A stretch of 64,000 nucleotides of DNA from Gnetum montanum (taxonomy: Eukaryota; Streptophyta; Gnetopsida; Gnetales; Gnetaceae), in NCBI GenBank assembly GCA_015680685.1, contig MNCI01006837.1:900520-964519 (forward strand). The letters are read 5' to 3'. Below, piece after piece: positions 11,528 through 23,643 of the stretch (position 1 is the stretch's first letter; each line of letters opens with the position of its first letter). The notes below the pieces were generated by a model. It saw only the letters and a program-made list of their open reading frames with translations. It made no database searches and was not told the DNA's origin. Position numbers and translations under genes: made by a program.

Positions 11528-13517
11528 ATAAACTATGAGAATTATCTTTCACTAGTTTTGAGATTACTTTAAGAGTGTGCTAGGTCTATGGGACATAGAT
11601 TTTCAAGCTTATCTTTGATGGCTTTTGATAACTTTGAATAAAATTTGAAATAGGGCTAAAATGATGATATGCTTGAGATAATAAAATCAAAATGAAATAA
11701 ATAAAATAACTAAGATGTTAAAATTGAAGAAACTAATATTTTTGGTTATATTTCTTAACCAACATAAGATAGAAATCTATTCATTCAACTTTAAACTAGA
11801 GAGAGAGCATTAAAATAATAAAACTTTAGAGAGATCAAGTAACATATAAATGGAGGAAAATCATAAACTTCTATTATTAGCATGAATGAAATGATGCATC
11901 AAACAAATTTCTCTTAAGGAGATGCTTATGGCACTCTTGACTCTACTCCAAAATGGTGGAGGAGTTCCTTACATTCTCTCATATGATAACATGATTGAAG
12001 TTGAAGATACTTACAAGCACACCTACCTCTTGGGAAGTTCTCTTCTCTCTTAACTCTTTCTTCTCTCTCTTCTATCATTTCTTCTTTTCTCTTGATGTTA
12101 TTGATACAAAGGTCACATACCTCCTTATATATAGCTTTTTGAGTGTAGTTGGTTGAACTATGATTGGGTTACTTAATCCATGGGTGAAGTATGATTAGCC
12201 ACCAATGTGGTTACAAATTACAATTTGAAGAGGAGATTAAGTAAAGGTTATGTGGGTGTTAGATGATTCATGTGGTCCCAATGATTCTCCTTAAGACACA
12301 TGGCTTTGGAGTGGTTCTAACACATGTGAGAGGGAACACTTGTGCTCTTGTATACTCTTGTATGATTCCAAGTAAGAGATGGATGCCAAGTGGAAATAGG
12401 GACTTACTTTAACTTATCTAATTTTTCCTTCTTCATATTCCATTCTTTTTATGTTTCCTCCTAGCATTTTTAAATTTTCCTTCCCTACTTAAGGGGTTAT
12501 TCCTTCATATTTTAATGTTTATGAAGTTTTTTATGATCCTACATCTTTGATACAATTTTTACCACTTTGAATACATCATAAGCATTGAGGTAATATCAAA
12601 TTTATTCACCTTAATTTGTGACAAGGGTTGTCTTTCTTTGACATCTATCTTGTAGAGGTAATCTAGCATTACCGTGATGATTAGACCTAACCTTTGCTAG
12701 ACAGGTTAGCCAAATTACTTCTTATCTTTGTTCATTCGACTCTCATAATTTGCTATTGTTTGACTTTGCAAATTTATGTTGGTATGACATCTAAGTCACT
12801 AGTATAAATACATCAGATCAAAGGCCCAAACGTTCCCTCAAGAGACATAACTTCAAGTACAATATGTTATTTCATTAAAGGTCTTTTTATAATAATTATA
12901 ACATTTGTCACAAAAAGACACCATTAAAAATAAGAACATGACAAACCTAGAGGGCAATAATCAATTAGGATTAAGTTGTAAAAAATGTCTTAGATCAATT
13001 GTAGATCTATAGCTAAGTTGTCATGTGCGATTTTAGCTTTATTACAGAAGAATCAAAGTAAATAAATTTCATGATTGATATTATGATTTGTGTCAATTCT
13101 AATCTAAATAATCACAACTAAGTTTTAAAAGCTTTGCTCAAAAATAATAAATAAGTCTTAGCTTATTGCATAAAATACAACTAAGTACAAAATACCATAA
13201 TAAACAAAATATCACTAGTTCCAAATTAATCATCATTAGACTTCTATTCATCTAAGACTTATTTTAATCATAAGGAACCAAATGAGTTACTAGTAGTAAA
13301 AATACTATAAGATCTAGTAAAGTATACTAAAAACAAAAGAAAATCTAGCAAATAAGAAGTTAAAGGTACAAGTAGTAAAATCCAAAGGTGTTACATAATT
13401 GTTAGACTTAATGTTGATTATGGGGTACTATTAGTTGAATTCTTATTAATGTGATCTCAAAGGCCCATGTAAGTACAAGGCTTAGGCTATTGTAAATCAA
13501 CTCTTAAAAATTTGTGA
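11528..13517. other. Gene-free stretch
   Basis: AT-rich sequence with CT-rich tracts (12040-12110) and a reverse TATATATAAGG at about 12123-12135 that may belong to an unrecognised LTR. No coding region is supported. Confidence 0.4.
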
Positions 13518-14003
13518 CTCTTAGTTGATTTTGAATGATGTGAAATGGTTGTCTTATTACATAAACATAGATAATGAATATAGTAAAGAAGACACCCTTA
13601 AGAAACAACACATAGCAAGTGCAATACAAAATATAGAAATTTAGGATGTATTTTGGCAAGAGCTCTTCACATCCCACAAAGTCCTAATTGAATAGTAAAG
13701 GATGATTTTATTTTTTTAGTGATTGAAAATTATTGCCCCCTTCCTTAATCTAATGGCATAGCTCTTAGCTAATTTTTAATGGTGTGGAAGAATTATGTTA
13801 TTACATAATGCAGATAATGAATATAATAAAGAAAACACCCTTAAAAAACAACAGATAGTAAATGTAATACAAAATATAGCAAATTGGAACGTATTTTGGC
13901 AAGAGCTCTTTATATCCATCAAGTCCTAATTAAATAGCAAATGATGATTTTATTTTTTTAATGATGGAAAATTATTGCCTCCTTCTTTAATCTAATGGCA
14001 TAG
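13518..14003. repeat. Tandem duplication, 2 x approximately 243 bp
   Basis: Unit 1 is 13518-13761 and unit 2 is 13762-14003. Both start CTCTTAG and share GGCAAGAGCTCTT, AATGAATATA and TAATGGCATAG. They are about 85-90% alike by eye. No coding potential is seen. Confidence 0.85.
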
Positions 14004-14559
14004 CTCTACAAACTTGTAATTGAAGATGTAGACTAGCCAATTATTAAGATTTTGACTTCATTGATTTATTTGCCTTCCAATAACATTTATGTTTTATAGT
14101 TTTTCAAGTAGTTGGGACAACTTAAGAAGATAGGATGATATGTTTGATATACCTTTTTTCTATGTAGGTGGGTAGACCCCAAAGTAGGAATGACCTATCT
14201 ATGACACAATTAATTATTGATGAAACAATCCAAATAGTTGAGACTCCACTAATTTGGAGTCAACTTAACAATGGTGTTCTTCAAGTTATAATTATAAATA
14301 ACAACAATTTTGTTTCTAACTTAGAGACTTCAAGGTGTTCTTAATATCTTGAGGCTAAATTGATGACTAAGTTCAAGTAATATATAATGAATCATGTCCA
14401 AATTTGCTTCTTTAACACTAATTCTCTATTCACATTAGTCCCAAGTGCTTTCTAACCATTCCAAAATATGCATCATTTGAAAATTTACATTTTGTATTTG
14501 TTGGAATACAATTTTAATAATAACATAAATAGTGGTGAAATAGAACGATTGAATGCCAA
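14004..14559. other. Gene-free stretch
   Basis: AT-rich. It contains a block at 14165-14300 (GTGGGTAGACCCC onward) that looks like decayed transposon sequence, but I cannot assign it. Confidence 0.4.
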
Positions 14560-14870
14560 AAAGTTCACATTACAAAATGTTTCGCTATCTAGGATTAATC
14601 TTCTAATGAAATTGATAAAGATACAAGAAATAGAATTGAGGCAAGATGGTCAACATGGAGATAGATACCTATAAAATTAACCAGAAAATTTTACATGAGC
14701 AACTAGGCTTGCAAGCTTATATGGTGCTGAATGTTGGGTAGTGATATAAAGGCATGAACAACAAATTAGCGTGGCACAAACACAAATGCCTAGATAAATA
14801 TTAAATGTTTTTAGGAGAGATAAACATATATGGATTAGACATTTGCAAAGGAGATCACACAATAAACCTG
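14560..14870 (+). pseudogene. LINE reverse transcriptase C-terminal fragment
   Basis: In two frames the sequence reads EIDKDTRNRIEARWSTWR, then IPIKLTRKFY, then (shifted) LYGAECWVV with RHEQQISVAQTQMPR and DKHIWIRHLQRR. This is the conserved tail of the plant LINE RT ORF, after the polymerase palm. It is frameshifted and has stops, so it is a dead fragment. A related LINE RT lies on the reverse strand at 32730-33960. Confidence 0.75.
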
Positions 14871-15443
14871 TAAAAAACGGTGCTATAACTATAGCAGTAA
14901 AAAACGGTTGCTACGTCACTATCCCATCAAAGCAATATCCCATCAAAGCAATAGAAAGGAAAACCAAAAAAGACAAAGTAAAAAACATCGGAAGGTAAAC
15001 AAAGAACTATCTTTTCATGAGACCAAAAGGTAAAAAAGAACTTGTGTAGCGACCTCATGTTATTGCAACAAGGACAAGGCTAAGACGATGACAATTTGGA
15101 GATTTAAAAAAATGAAAATGGAGAGGACAGGGTTAATCTAAAACTTTAACAATAGATTACATAATTTCGGCGGGCGAGCGTAACTTCAACGGAGAGCTTC
15201 TTAAACAAGAGACAACGATTAACAAATTCCTTAATTTTAGGTGCAACTAGCTGCCCAAGAGCATCAAAATGAAACGAACATTCGTAACTTAGCGAATGAC
15301 AGCGCCGAAAGGGGAATCGCAGTTGTCGTGGAAGTATGATTGCTTTCCCTTCAGCATTGCCATGTTCTATGGAGGTAGACCTAGCGTCGCCATGTGACAA
15401 CTCATATCCCACTGGTATTCTCTTAACTACTACCACCGTCGTC
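14871..15443. other. Upstream region of the NAP1 gene
   Basis: About 570 bases between the LINE tail and the NAP1 TATA box. A 16-17 base direct repeat (TATCCCATCAAAGCAA) lies at about 14920-14955. A 96-codon reverse ORF at 15146-15436 has no recognisable domain. The stretch is higher in GC than its surroundings and is best seen as promoter-proximal DNA. Confidence 0.5.
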
Positions 15444-15455
15444 TATTTATAAATA
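15444..15455 (+). promoter_or_regulatory. Probable TATA box of the NAP1 gene
   Basis: TATTTATAAATA lies 164 bases before the start codon. It is followed by a CT-rich 5' leader with GCTTCT and GCTGCT repeats, typical of plant 5' UTRs. Transcription would start near 15480. Confidence 0.6.
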
Positions 15456-15618
15456 TGCTTCACCGCCTCCATTTCTCATGTATATACTTTTATTTGATTT
15501 GCAACGTTGTTGCTGCTTCTGCTTCTGCTTCTACTGCTGCTGCTGCCATCGTCGTCGTAGGAATAGTACAAGGAAAGATTGATTGAAGTTTCTGTTGTTC
15601 TCGTAATCGCATTTTGCA

Positions 15619-18418
15619 ATGGCAGATCAGTCGCAGGCTTCTTCCAAGGACATCTCCGTCTCCGAACTCGGACCTCCTTTGTCTGGTCATTGCCTTCTTT
15701 TCTTTTTGCTTTTTTGCTTTTTCTGTGGCAAGATCGTCGTTTCTCGCCTGCTGTTCGTTTTTTCTTCCGCGCTCTTCTATTTTGAAATTCGATGAGATCG
15801 TCGACGATGATCACGCGATAGTCATCTGGTGAGATCATTGACGATTTATGCGATGGTCATTTGATTATGTTGTATGTTGTTTGTTCTATCTTGGATTGCA
15901 TTTGTGCGAAGAAATTGTCGGGGAAAGAAACGATTGTAATGAATCTATCGTTTCCGTGTTTTGTTTTTGTCCCTTGGGACGGAGGGTTTAGCGATCCGTT
16001 ATTCGAGGTTTTAATTCGGGGAGAAATTCAAGTTGTTTTATAACTTTTATTATGTTTCCAGGAGATATTGATGTTTTATATGCCTTTTAGGATCTAAGCA
16101 TGCTCTATATGCGGTTCTAGCCTACTAGCTATCGATTTCCTTTATTTCTCTATTCCTTTCATGTAAGTTCGGCGATTTGGAAAGTTTTCTTACTGAACTT
16201 GGCGGCTAGAAACATACTTTATTTTTTTTGGTTTATGGAGAGTTTTGTATTTAATTTCATATGATATTTTCGTCCATTTGCTTCGACAACTAGATTATTG
16301 AATCTTTTATTCTTCCTTTTCCTTTAAATTGTTTCTTGTAATCCGCTTCTTTCTTCCTTTGCATAGATTTAGTCCGTGCATTGCCTGGCATTTCATGAAT
16401 AATAAAAGATCATGTTTTTGTTGATAACCTACGGCTTTATTGTACAGAGATAGATAAGGAGACAAAGAAACAAACTGCTGCTGGAGAGTCCAAAGAAGAC
16501 ACAACAGAACATCCCTCTGCCGAAAAGGAGGTCAAACCAGAACAACCTGCTGCCGAAGCAAAGGATGACAAAGGAGAGGCACAGACTGTGTCAACTGGTC
16601 TGATGAATGTACTGAAGGTATTTCGATCTCCGTTCTTCTTATTGAGTCTGTTTGCATTGTCGTCAAACATTTACATTCATTATTTTTTAACTTTCAATCA
16701 TCCGAAAGTGAGATCTTTGACTTTCACAGGACAAGTTGAATAGGCTTGTAGGTACCTCGTCAGGTTACCTTGAACAGTTACCTGAAAAGGTCAAAGAGCG
16801 GGTGGAAGAATTGAAGAAATTGCAAGTAATATTTATTTTTAAAAGTTTATCTTGTAGTTTTAATTATGAGACCGTAACATTTATGAGACCCTAACAATGG
16901 ACCTAAACGTATCTTTCTGCAGAGTGAATTTGATGAATTGGAAGCTTCCTTTTTCAAAGAAAAGGCTGCGTTGGAAGCTAAATATCAGCAACTCTATGAA
17001 CCCTTTTACATAAAGGTAGGTTATCATGAACCCTGTTAAAGTATTATTTGCCAAATTTAGCAACTTTTGCGTCTTTCGAATGTGACTTCTGCTATCATTA
17101 GGTTTTACCAAAATTTACTCAAATCTTTTTACTTATCGGTATTTACAAGTGTTTTCATTATTCTGCAATATTTTCTTATTTCAGCGTGCTGTAATAGTTA
17201 ATGGAGAGGAGAAAACAGGAGATGATGACAAAGGGACAGCAGAAGCTGATACCGAAAAGAAGATAGATACAGAGGGCAAGTGATTTAATTAATTTGTATC
17301 TTATTTGCTTATTCTGTCGACTTTGCATTATGAATTCTAAATTCTGAGACACATTAGCAGAGAAGGGAGTTCCAAATTTTTGGGTGAATGCAATGAGGAA
17401 TATCGATGTTTTGACAATGCAGGTAGTTGGGCTCTGTTTGCTTTCCAGCTACTTTAGTTTTCGTTATTTTGCGAGGGTGTAACTGATCTATGTGTTAATG
17501 AACGATTTTATAAATAGATGACAGAAAAAGATGAAGAGGTGCTGAAGTATTTAAAGGACATAAAGTGGCATCGTCTAGCGCTGGAGAACGTCAAGGGATT
17601 CAAATTAGATTTCCACTTCCACAGTAATCCGCATTTTAAGAATTCAGTGGTACATATCAGTAGTTTATACTGTTTACTTAATAGCTGTCATATTTAAACT
17701 TAAAATAACTGGGTGCTTTTGGGTTTGTAGCTGACAAAGACTTACTTCATGGTTGATGAAAATGAGCCAGTTTTAGAACGAGTTGAAGGGTGAGTAAATC
17801 CAATAGATGGTTGTACGAATGCCTTTTATGTAAATTTGCTTTCGGTACCATTTTGTGCTGTTTTCAGTAGTTTTGTAAGGTTTGCTTTTGCAGGAGCCAG
17901 ATTGATTGGTACCCCGGGAAGAACGTTACGGAGAAACTTTTGAGAAAGAAGCTCAAGAAGGGAGGAGCGAAGAATCCTAAAGTTGTGACCAGGGTCGAAA
18001 AAGTTGATAGCTTTTTCAACTTTTTCACCCCTCCCAAGATCCCTGACGACGATGACGATCAACTTGATGATGAAGAAGTGAGTGTTTTGTAATTCCTTCT
18101 GTTGCATGCTTAACATTGCAGTTAATACGATGCTGTTTTTCTAATCAATTAAATGTTTGCAGGCTGACGAGTTGCAAGATTTGATGGAACAAGATTATGA
18201 TATTGGGTTTGGTCTTTTTACTTAACTACTTTCATAGTCTTCGCCTTTTTCCCAATTGTATTTACCGATGTTTGAGTTCATCTTGTTATGTATACAGCAC
18301 GACTATTAGGGATAAGCTCATTCCCCATGCTGTGACATGGTATATTGGAGAAGGACTGGAAGTCATCGATGAAGAATCTGACGAAGAGGAGGAGGATGAG
18401 GAGGAAGAAGAAGATTAA
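15619..18418 (+). CDS. NAP1: Nucleosome assembly protein 1 (NAP1-like), 11 exons, 372 aa
   Basis: A histone H2A-H2B chaperone that shuttles between cytoplasm and nucleus and assists nucleosome assembly and remodelling. Exons: 15619-15685, 16448-16617, 16730-16825, 16923-17015, 17185-17275, 17361-17422, 17518-17649, 17731-17789, 17894-18077, 18163-18206, 18298-18418. They join in frame to 1119 bases. The N-terminal 80 residues are acidic and Glu/Lys-rich. A dimerisation helix follows ([16 protein letters not shown]), then the NAP fold: [64 protein letters not shown]. It ends in an acidic tail ([11 protein letters not shown]). No C-terminal CKQQ-type prenylation motif is present, unlike many angiosperm NAP1s. 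Intron 5 must use a GC donor to keep frame. The start is the first ATG after the TATA box ([11 protein letters not shown]). All splice sites are inferred by eye. This is the only intact gene seen here. Confidence 0.93.
17276..17360 (+). other. Probable GC-AG intron in NAP1
   Basis: The exon ends GAGG and the intron begins GCAAGT, the standard strong GC donor, and ends TTAGCAG. Splicing gives ...[12 protein letters not shown] in frame. The nearby GT (GGCAA/GTGATT) leaves a phase that no acceptor here can restore. Confidence 0.75.
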
Positions 18419-19877
18419 TCTTCAGGTTTGTAAATTATAGAAAATTTGCATTTTTCCCATTTTATTTAATGGAAGACATTTTGTGATGAAGTTTGAAGTA
18501 TTGCCTTTTTTTCTGGTGGGGGTGTACACAGGTTATGACAACTTTTTGCAGTGTCAAGGAATGTTGGTTAGGAAAGATTCGATATCATTTTGCTGATCAT
18601 GTGCTGTTTTAAGGAGTAGTTGGTGCTTCTCTTGTTGCATTTCTGCTGTAGTAATTCTGTCTATTGTCATCGCTGTGTGGATCAATGACGTTTATTTCTG
18701 ATTATTTTTTCCATTTGAAATTTGATTACTTTGTCAAGATCTGGTTTTGAAATTGATCTATTTTGAGGAAGCTTGTTGCAACATGATTTGAGAGAGTTTT
18801 TAATAGTTAGGGAATTCTTTTTTCGAAGAATCAAGGAAATGGTAGTCACCTTTTGATCCTGGCAAATGTAAATGTTCTATTTTTGTGTTTAAGACATAAT
18901 GAGAAGGGTGGATTTTGTGAAGCTAAACGTTTAATCATTCATATTTTCTTCCCTCTTAAAATATTTGTGAAGCGTTTTAAATTTCGGTTACCTTTCTCTT
19001 AGGTAATCTCAAGGCGGTTGTTTATAAACGCGCGCCCCTAAACAACATGGCATAACATGTGTGCTCCTGAGAAATAAACCTAAAACTGTTAAAGAGTTGG
19101 CATCTTTTTTAAATTTTCGTTTTTTTCTCATCAACTTGAATTGTTGAGATTTAACAACAATACGGTGTTAAAAATGGATTGCTTTTGGTTGGACAAGAGT
19201 GTGAATTTGATGGGGGCGGAAACGGTCCGTGATTTTTGTCGTAACATGCTATTCAGAGTTTTGCACTACTAAATACTATAAAATCATTTATCAGTTTATA
19301 ATTTTCTTCTTCCGTCTACTTGTAACAATTAAAAAAACCATGAATCATGAAATGCATGTTCTGCTGGCAGCAAACGGTTGCAGCACAGGTGAACACGCAT
19401 TCGGCGTGAGCTTGTCGGTCTTGTCGTTGGGGGTGGATCTCAGCTTTGGAAATTTGGAGCATGTCATTGAAACAATATGTTACAATGGTTATGGTTGATC
19501 AATATGCACGTGAAGGTATAGATATGATGATTGTTGAACACGCTTTTTTTAATGGGAAATTTGATGTTCAAGGTATATGACCAAAGGTGTGAAAATCGGA
19601 GAGTTTCAAAGGTCAATGTTTTGGTAATGCTTTAGATACTTGTTAAGTAATTATGGTGGCCGGATAGGGATCTTTGTGGTCGTGGTCATAAGTTTTGTTT
19701 TATAATGCTAAACCTTTAGTGGGGCTGTTAGGTCATGTTACATAATATAGCATCTAAGTTTTTTTTAGCTGTGCATAACAGCCTTCCCGACAGCAAGAAG
19801 GCGGAAGATACCTCCAACAGCAATCTTCATGGCTGTCCTTCCATTAAACCTAATTAACAAGAAGGCCCAAGGTAAAA
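18419..19877. other. NAP1 3' flank and gene-free stretch
   Basis: The 3' UTR of NAP1 probably covers the first 200-400 bases. A CAG/GTTTGT sequence just after the stop could be a donor for a 3' UTR intron, and an acceptor-like ACACAG occurs at 18526-18531. Beyond that nothing is recognised. Confidence 0.45.
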
Positions 19878-20417
19878 AGAGTCCAGAGTCAATCAGAGCT
19901 GGACAAAAGTTCAGAGTTCATGAGTCAATCAGAGCTGGGCACTGTCACTCTTCTCATTGTCAGAGGCCGCTACCTTAGCAATATCTCTTTGTCAGAGCCC
20001 CCTACTGACCTTAGCAAAGCTTCCCTTTCAACGAATTTCCGAACTAGCGTTTCTTAGCTGCTTAGAGGGGTGGCGGGCTGTCACTGCGTCGGTTCTTTTC
20101 TTACCTGCATTCTTTGATGGCCTTGGTCATGTCTATTGGAATGTTGATTCATTCATTCTGGGTGTAGCTCTATTTGTCTTGCTCGCTGAACAGAAATATG
20201 TTTTATTCATAACAATCCACACTTTTTTGGTGGCCAAAGCAAATGATGCAGAATGGGGTAGGCTGTTACTTCACTACCGTTGTAACTCTGAATTTTGCTA
20301 TAAATATGTTTTGTTCATAACAACACGTTTTGGCCAAAGCAAATTATGCAGAATGGGGTCAAAGTGCCCCCCGTTACGGAAGGCAGAATGGGGTCAAAGT
20401 GTCCGCCGTTATTGAAG
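19878..20417. repeat. Cluster of short direct and tandem repeats
   Basis: Repeated strings include GAGTCAATCAGAGCTGG (twice near 19885-19940), a 60-66 base unit with AAATATGTTTT...CAGAATGGGG at 20194-20259 and 20302-20359, and a 35 base tandem pair at 20348-20382 and 20383-20417. An open frame of 152 codons crosses it, but this follows from the repeats and has no domain. Confidence 0.75.
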
Positions 20418-20601
20418 GCTGTGGAACGTGGAATGTGTTTTATCTCCATGTGAAGGGAAGTGTCCCCACCGTGCCTTATGAATCATGATTCATCGTGAAG
20501 GCTTAGCTCTCTCAAAAATTTTATATATATCTTGGTACAAGAAACTTGAATTCTTAGCCTTTTACTTGGAGATTCGATTTGAAATACACACTTCTATGCT
20601 A

Positions 20602-20663
20602 TGGTATTTGACTAGATGAAAATAAAAAGAATTGGTATTTGACTAGATGAAAATAAAAAGAAT
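20602..20663. repeat. Perfect 31 bp tandem duplication
   Basis: TGGTATTTGACTAGATGAAA plus 11 further bases is repeated head to tail without a mismatch at 20602-20632 and 20633-20663. This indicates a recent slippage or repair event. Confidence 0.9.
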
Positions 20664-22653
20664 AACCTTTTATTTTATTCAAACATTCTTGGGTCCCACC
20701 TTTGCATGTTAGTGGGCCCATTGACATGCATGGGTAGGATTGAATGACACATAAGCATAGCTAATGATGTTCATCTAAGATGCATGAGTTGGCACAATGG
20801 ACATACATAATCAGACTAACATTTAGAAGAAAGTAGGTTTAAAAGAAAGTAGGTTTAAGTGGAGATATGAAATAAAATTTGTGAAAACAAAGAAACTTTC
20901 ATTCAAAAAGAAAACAAATATGAGTATATCAAAGAGAAAAAGTAGATTTAGAAATAAGTTAACAAAATTTGAGTGCAAAGGGAGAAAAAATCATTATGAA
21001 AATAACATAAATGTGAGGGGAGAGGAGAGAAACTTGATTTGTAAATAAAGTTAGCAAAATAAGATTTGGATGTAAATTTAGAACTCTAAATAAAGGTGTA
21101 AAAATAAAAATTTTTCAAGATTTTCTTTTACCACAAAGTCAAGGATATATTAATGAAAATACTTTTGTTTCATTCATATTTAATGAATATTAGCCACCTC
21201 GGCACTACATAGTGTGAATATCATTATGTGCATCCAAACTTGCATAGTTGCATACAAACATTACATAATTTATTAGGTGTTATGGAAGGGTGTATGCTTT
21301 TCCTGTAGGATAGTGTGTTATGCATGATTAAGTAGTATTTGGTGATATTGTTTCATCATCCTACAATTGATGATGATAAACATTTTCCACAATTGAAGCT
21401 CTAAGTAACCTTATTAATTTCAAAAATTTTTATTTTTAATCTTGTAATTTAATTTTTATTCTTAAAATATAATAGATAAAGTATACCAATGTGTTCACAA
21501 GTCCTTGGGACACGTCTTGGCAAATGTAAGTATTTTTAGGAGATAACATGAGAATCCATAAGAACTTAAAGAGATTATCTTATCATTTGCCCTAGATTTA
21601 CTTTTCTTAAGAATGGAGATGTTTTAGAATGAATTGGTGATATTCTTGTCTTCTTACGCTATTTCTAAAATTTATAAAATGATTTTTATTACAAGTCATA
21701 TCTATAAAAGCAATAGAGCTATTGTAGGGATTTGTGACATATCCCTAATAAATCCTACGCATTTGGGGACCTATTGCATTCCAAGACATCTTGACATAAT
21801 TTATTTTGTGGTGATTGATAATCTCAAATATAAAATTTTCATTGTTAAAAGATATACTACTAAATAAAAAGAATTAACATCTACACCCAGGACACTTAAT
21901 TAGTGGGTCACATTTACCTTGTTGTGTAGGTAGGGGTTGTGTGACTACCTTAAATATCTATTTGCTAAGAGAGAGAGAGAAATAAAAAAAAAAAAGGTAG
22001 TGCCTTGCTCAACTCACAATGCTTATCTTTTTTAAAGGCCTTCAAAATTATCATTTCTTTAATAAAATAAATTAAGAAATAGTGTACAAGTAATACCATG
22101 CTCAACATGTAATATGTTGCAAATTCTAGATTTATTTTAGTACTTAAACCAATTTTATGTTTATCCTCTTCATACACCTAGATTTGAAATGTCTCAAATC
22201 AACATTATTTCATTACAGAAGTCTTATAACCTCAAGCAAGGTTTTGACATTATGGGCTACATTGAGAAATAAACCCAATAAAGCATACATAACATAAATA
22301 TCTTGAACTAATATGCTCAATATTTTCATAAAGAATGGTACCAACTAGAATGAAGCAATTTTGCATGGTAAACATCTATTATTAATAATATGATTATTGA
22401 AATGGCAAACCTTAACATCATCATCATTATAGACTTCTTTCTAATAATATGTAGTTGGCTGCGTAAGTTCTCTCGTATCATTCATCTTTATCAAGAGTTA
22501 AAGCTTGATCTATTAGTAATTTTATCATATTTTCTTTATCAATTTCTTCTAGTATCTTTTATTTGGTCTTCCTCTTAGTAAGATTCTTATAATAATGATG
22601 TGACAACCATTTTGAGATGTTCATTGTTTGATTTTCATTAAACATAACCGAAT
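20664..22653. other. Gene-free AT-rich stretch
   Basis: No coding region recognised. It contains a GA/A-rich tract at 21969-21996 and ends at the 5' LTR of the next element. Confidence 0.45.
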
Positions 22654-23509
22654 TGATGAATCGTGGTTTGCCAAGCCCCAATATTGGGTACATGATATCG
22701 CAGCCTAGATACGATATCGTATACACGATATCGTGATTCTTGTGTTAGCCTATAAATACAGCACTCAGGCGCATAGCAAGGGAGTCTTTAATTTTTTAGT
22801 CTTTAGTCTTTAGTCAATTTTTAGTTTTTAGTTCTTATAGTCAATTTTAGTGTTCTTTCCAAGTGCATGCCAGTAGTGTGATGCTTGTAATTGTATGAAA
22901 CCTTTGTTCAAGTGTGACATACTTGGACATGCACATGATCAACAATAAAGATCAAGATTACTCCATCATTGCAACATTCACTTAGCTTTTACTTATTTTA
23001 ATTGTTGATTATTTATTGCTGTTTTCTTAGTTAATATTTCTTTTATGGTCATTTGCTATTCCCGTTGTTAACATGGAATGAGTATGCCTTAATCATGCAC
23101 AATTAAGTGTAACTACGTGGTAACCTAGTAGTGTATTGAGTAATGCTTTGAGTGATGTGCACTTGGTAATCCTAGAAGTAGTACACAAAGTCCAATATGC
23201 ATACAAATGATTAAGGATGGATGCTCATTGCACTTAGGCTAGCTTAGATCTTATTTCTTATTGCTTATTAACATAATTAAGTTATGTCTTATTGTTCTTA
23301 GGAGTAGCATAGTAGTAGGGATCACATCATACACCTGGACTAAACCATACATGACAAAACAAATATTAGTCCAAGTGAGAAGATAGCAAATTGTGATCAA
23401 TGTATAATTGTTTCGGTGCTACAACTAGTCCATCCACGGAGTTCGACTGAATCGCACATAGACGCTCGTATTCGTATGGTTGAGCATAGGGGTACCTTAC
23501 CGCTCATCA
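22654..23509 (+). repeat. LTR D (5' LTR)
   Basis: TGATGAAT start and CTCATCA end. U3 has GATATC sites at about 22694-22735, with near-palindromic ACGATATCGTATACACGATA. TATAAATA lies at 22751-22758 and AATAAA at 22944-22949. It is followed after one base by the primer site. Confidence 0.88.
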
Positions 23510-23510
23510 T

Positions 23511-23528
23511 TGGCGCTATTGCCGAGGA
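23511..23528 (+). other. Primer binding site, tRNA-Asp type
   Basis: TGGCGCTATTGCCGAGGA matches 15 of 18 bases of the complement of the plant tRNA-Asp 3' end (TGGCGCCGTTGCCGGGGA). The three differences are transitions. Confidence 0.8.
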
Positions 23529-23643
23529 TGGTGCTAGTTATCTAGGTTAGTTATATCATACAAGATCGTTGTAACAGGGTATTAACAATATATCTTTTAG
23601 ACAAAGACATTAAATTCAATTAAGTCACACACAATTCACGACA

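Noticed and set aside
13518-14003. CRISPR-like or satellite array
   Set aside because: Only two long units and no spacer pattern. CRISPR arrays are not expected in a plant nuclear genome.
15146-15436. 96-codon reverse ORF upstream of NAP1
   Set aside because: No recognisable domain, and it lies in the probable NAP1 promoter. It may be chance in a GC-richer stretch.
19957-20415. 152-codon forward ORF
   Set aside because: Its reading frame runs through tandem repeats of 35-66 bases and encodes repeated peptides without a domain.
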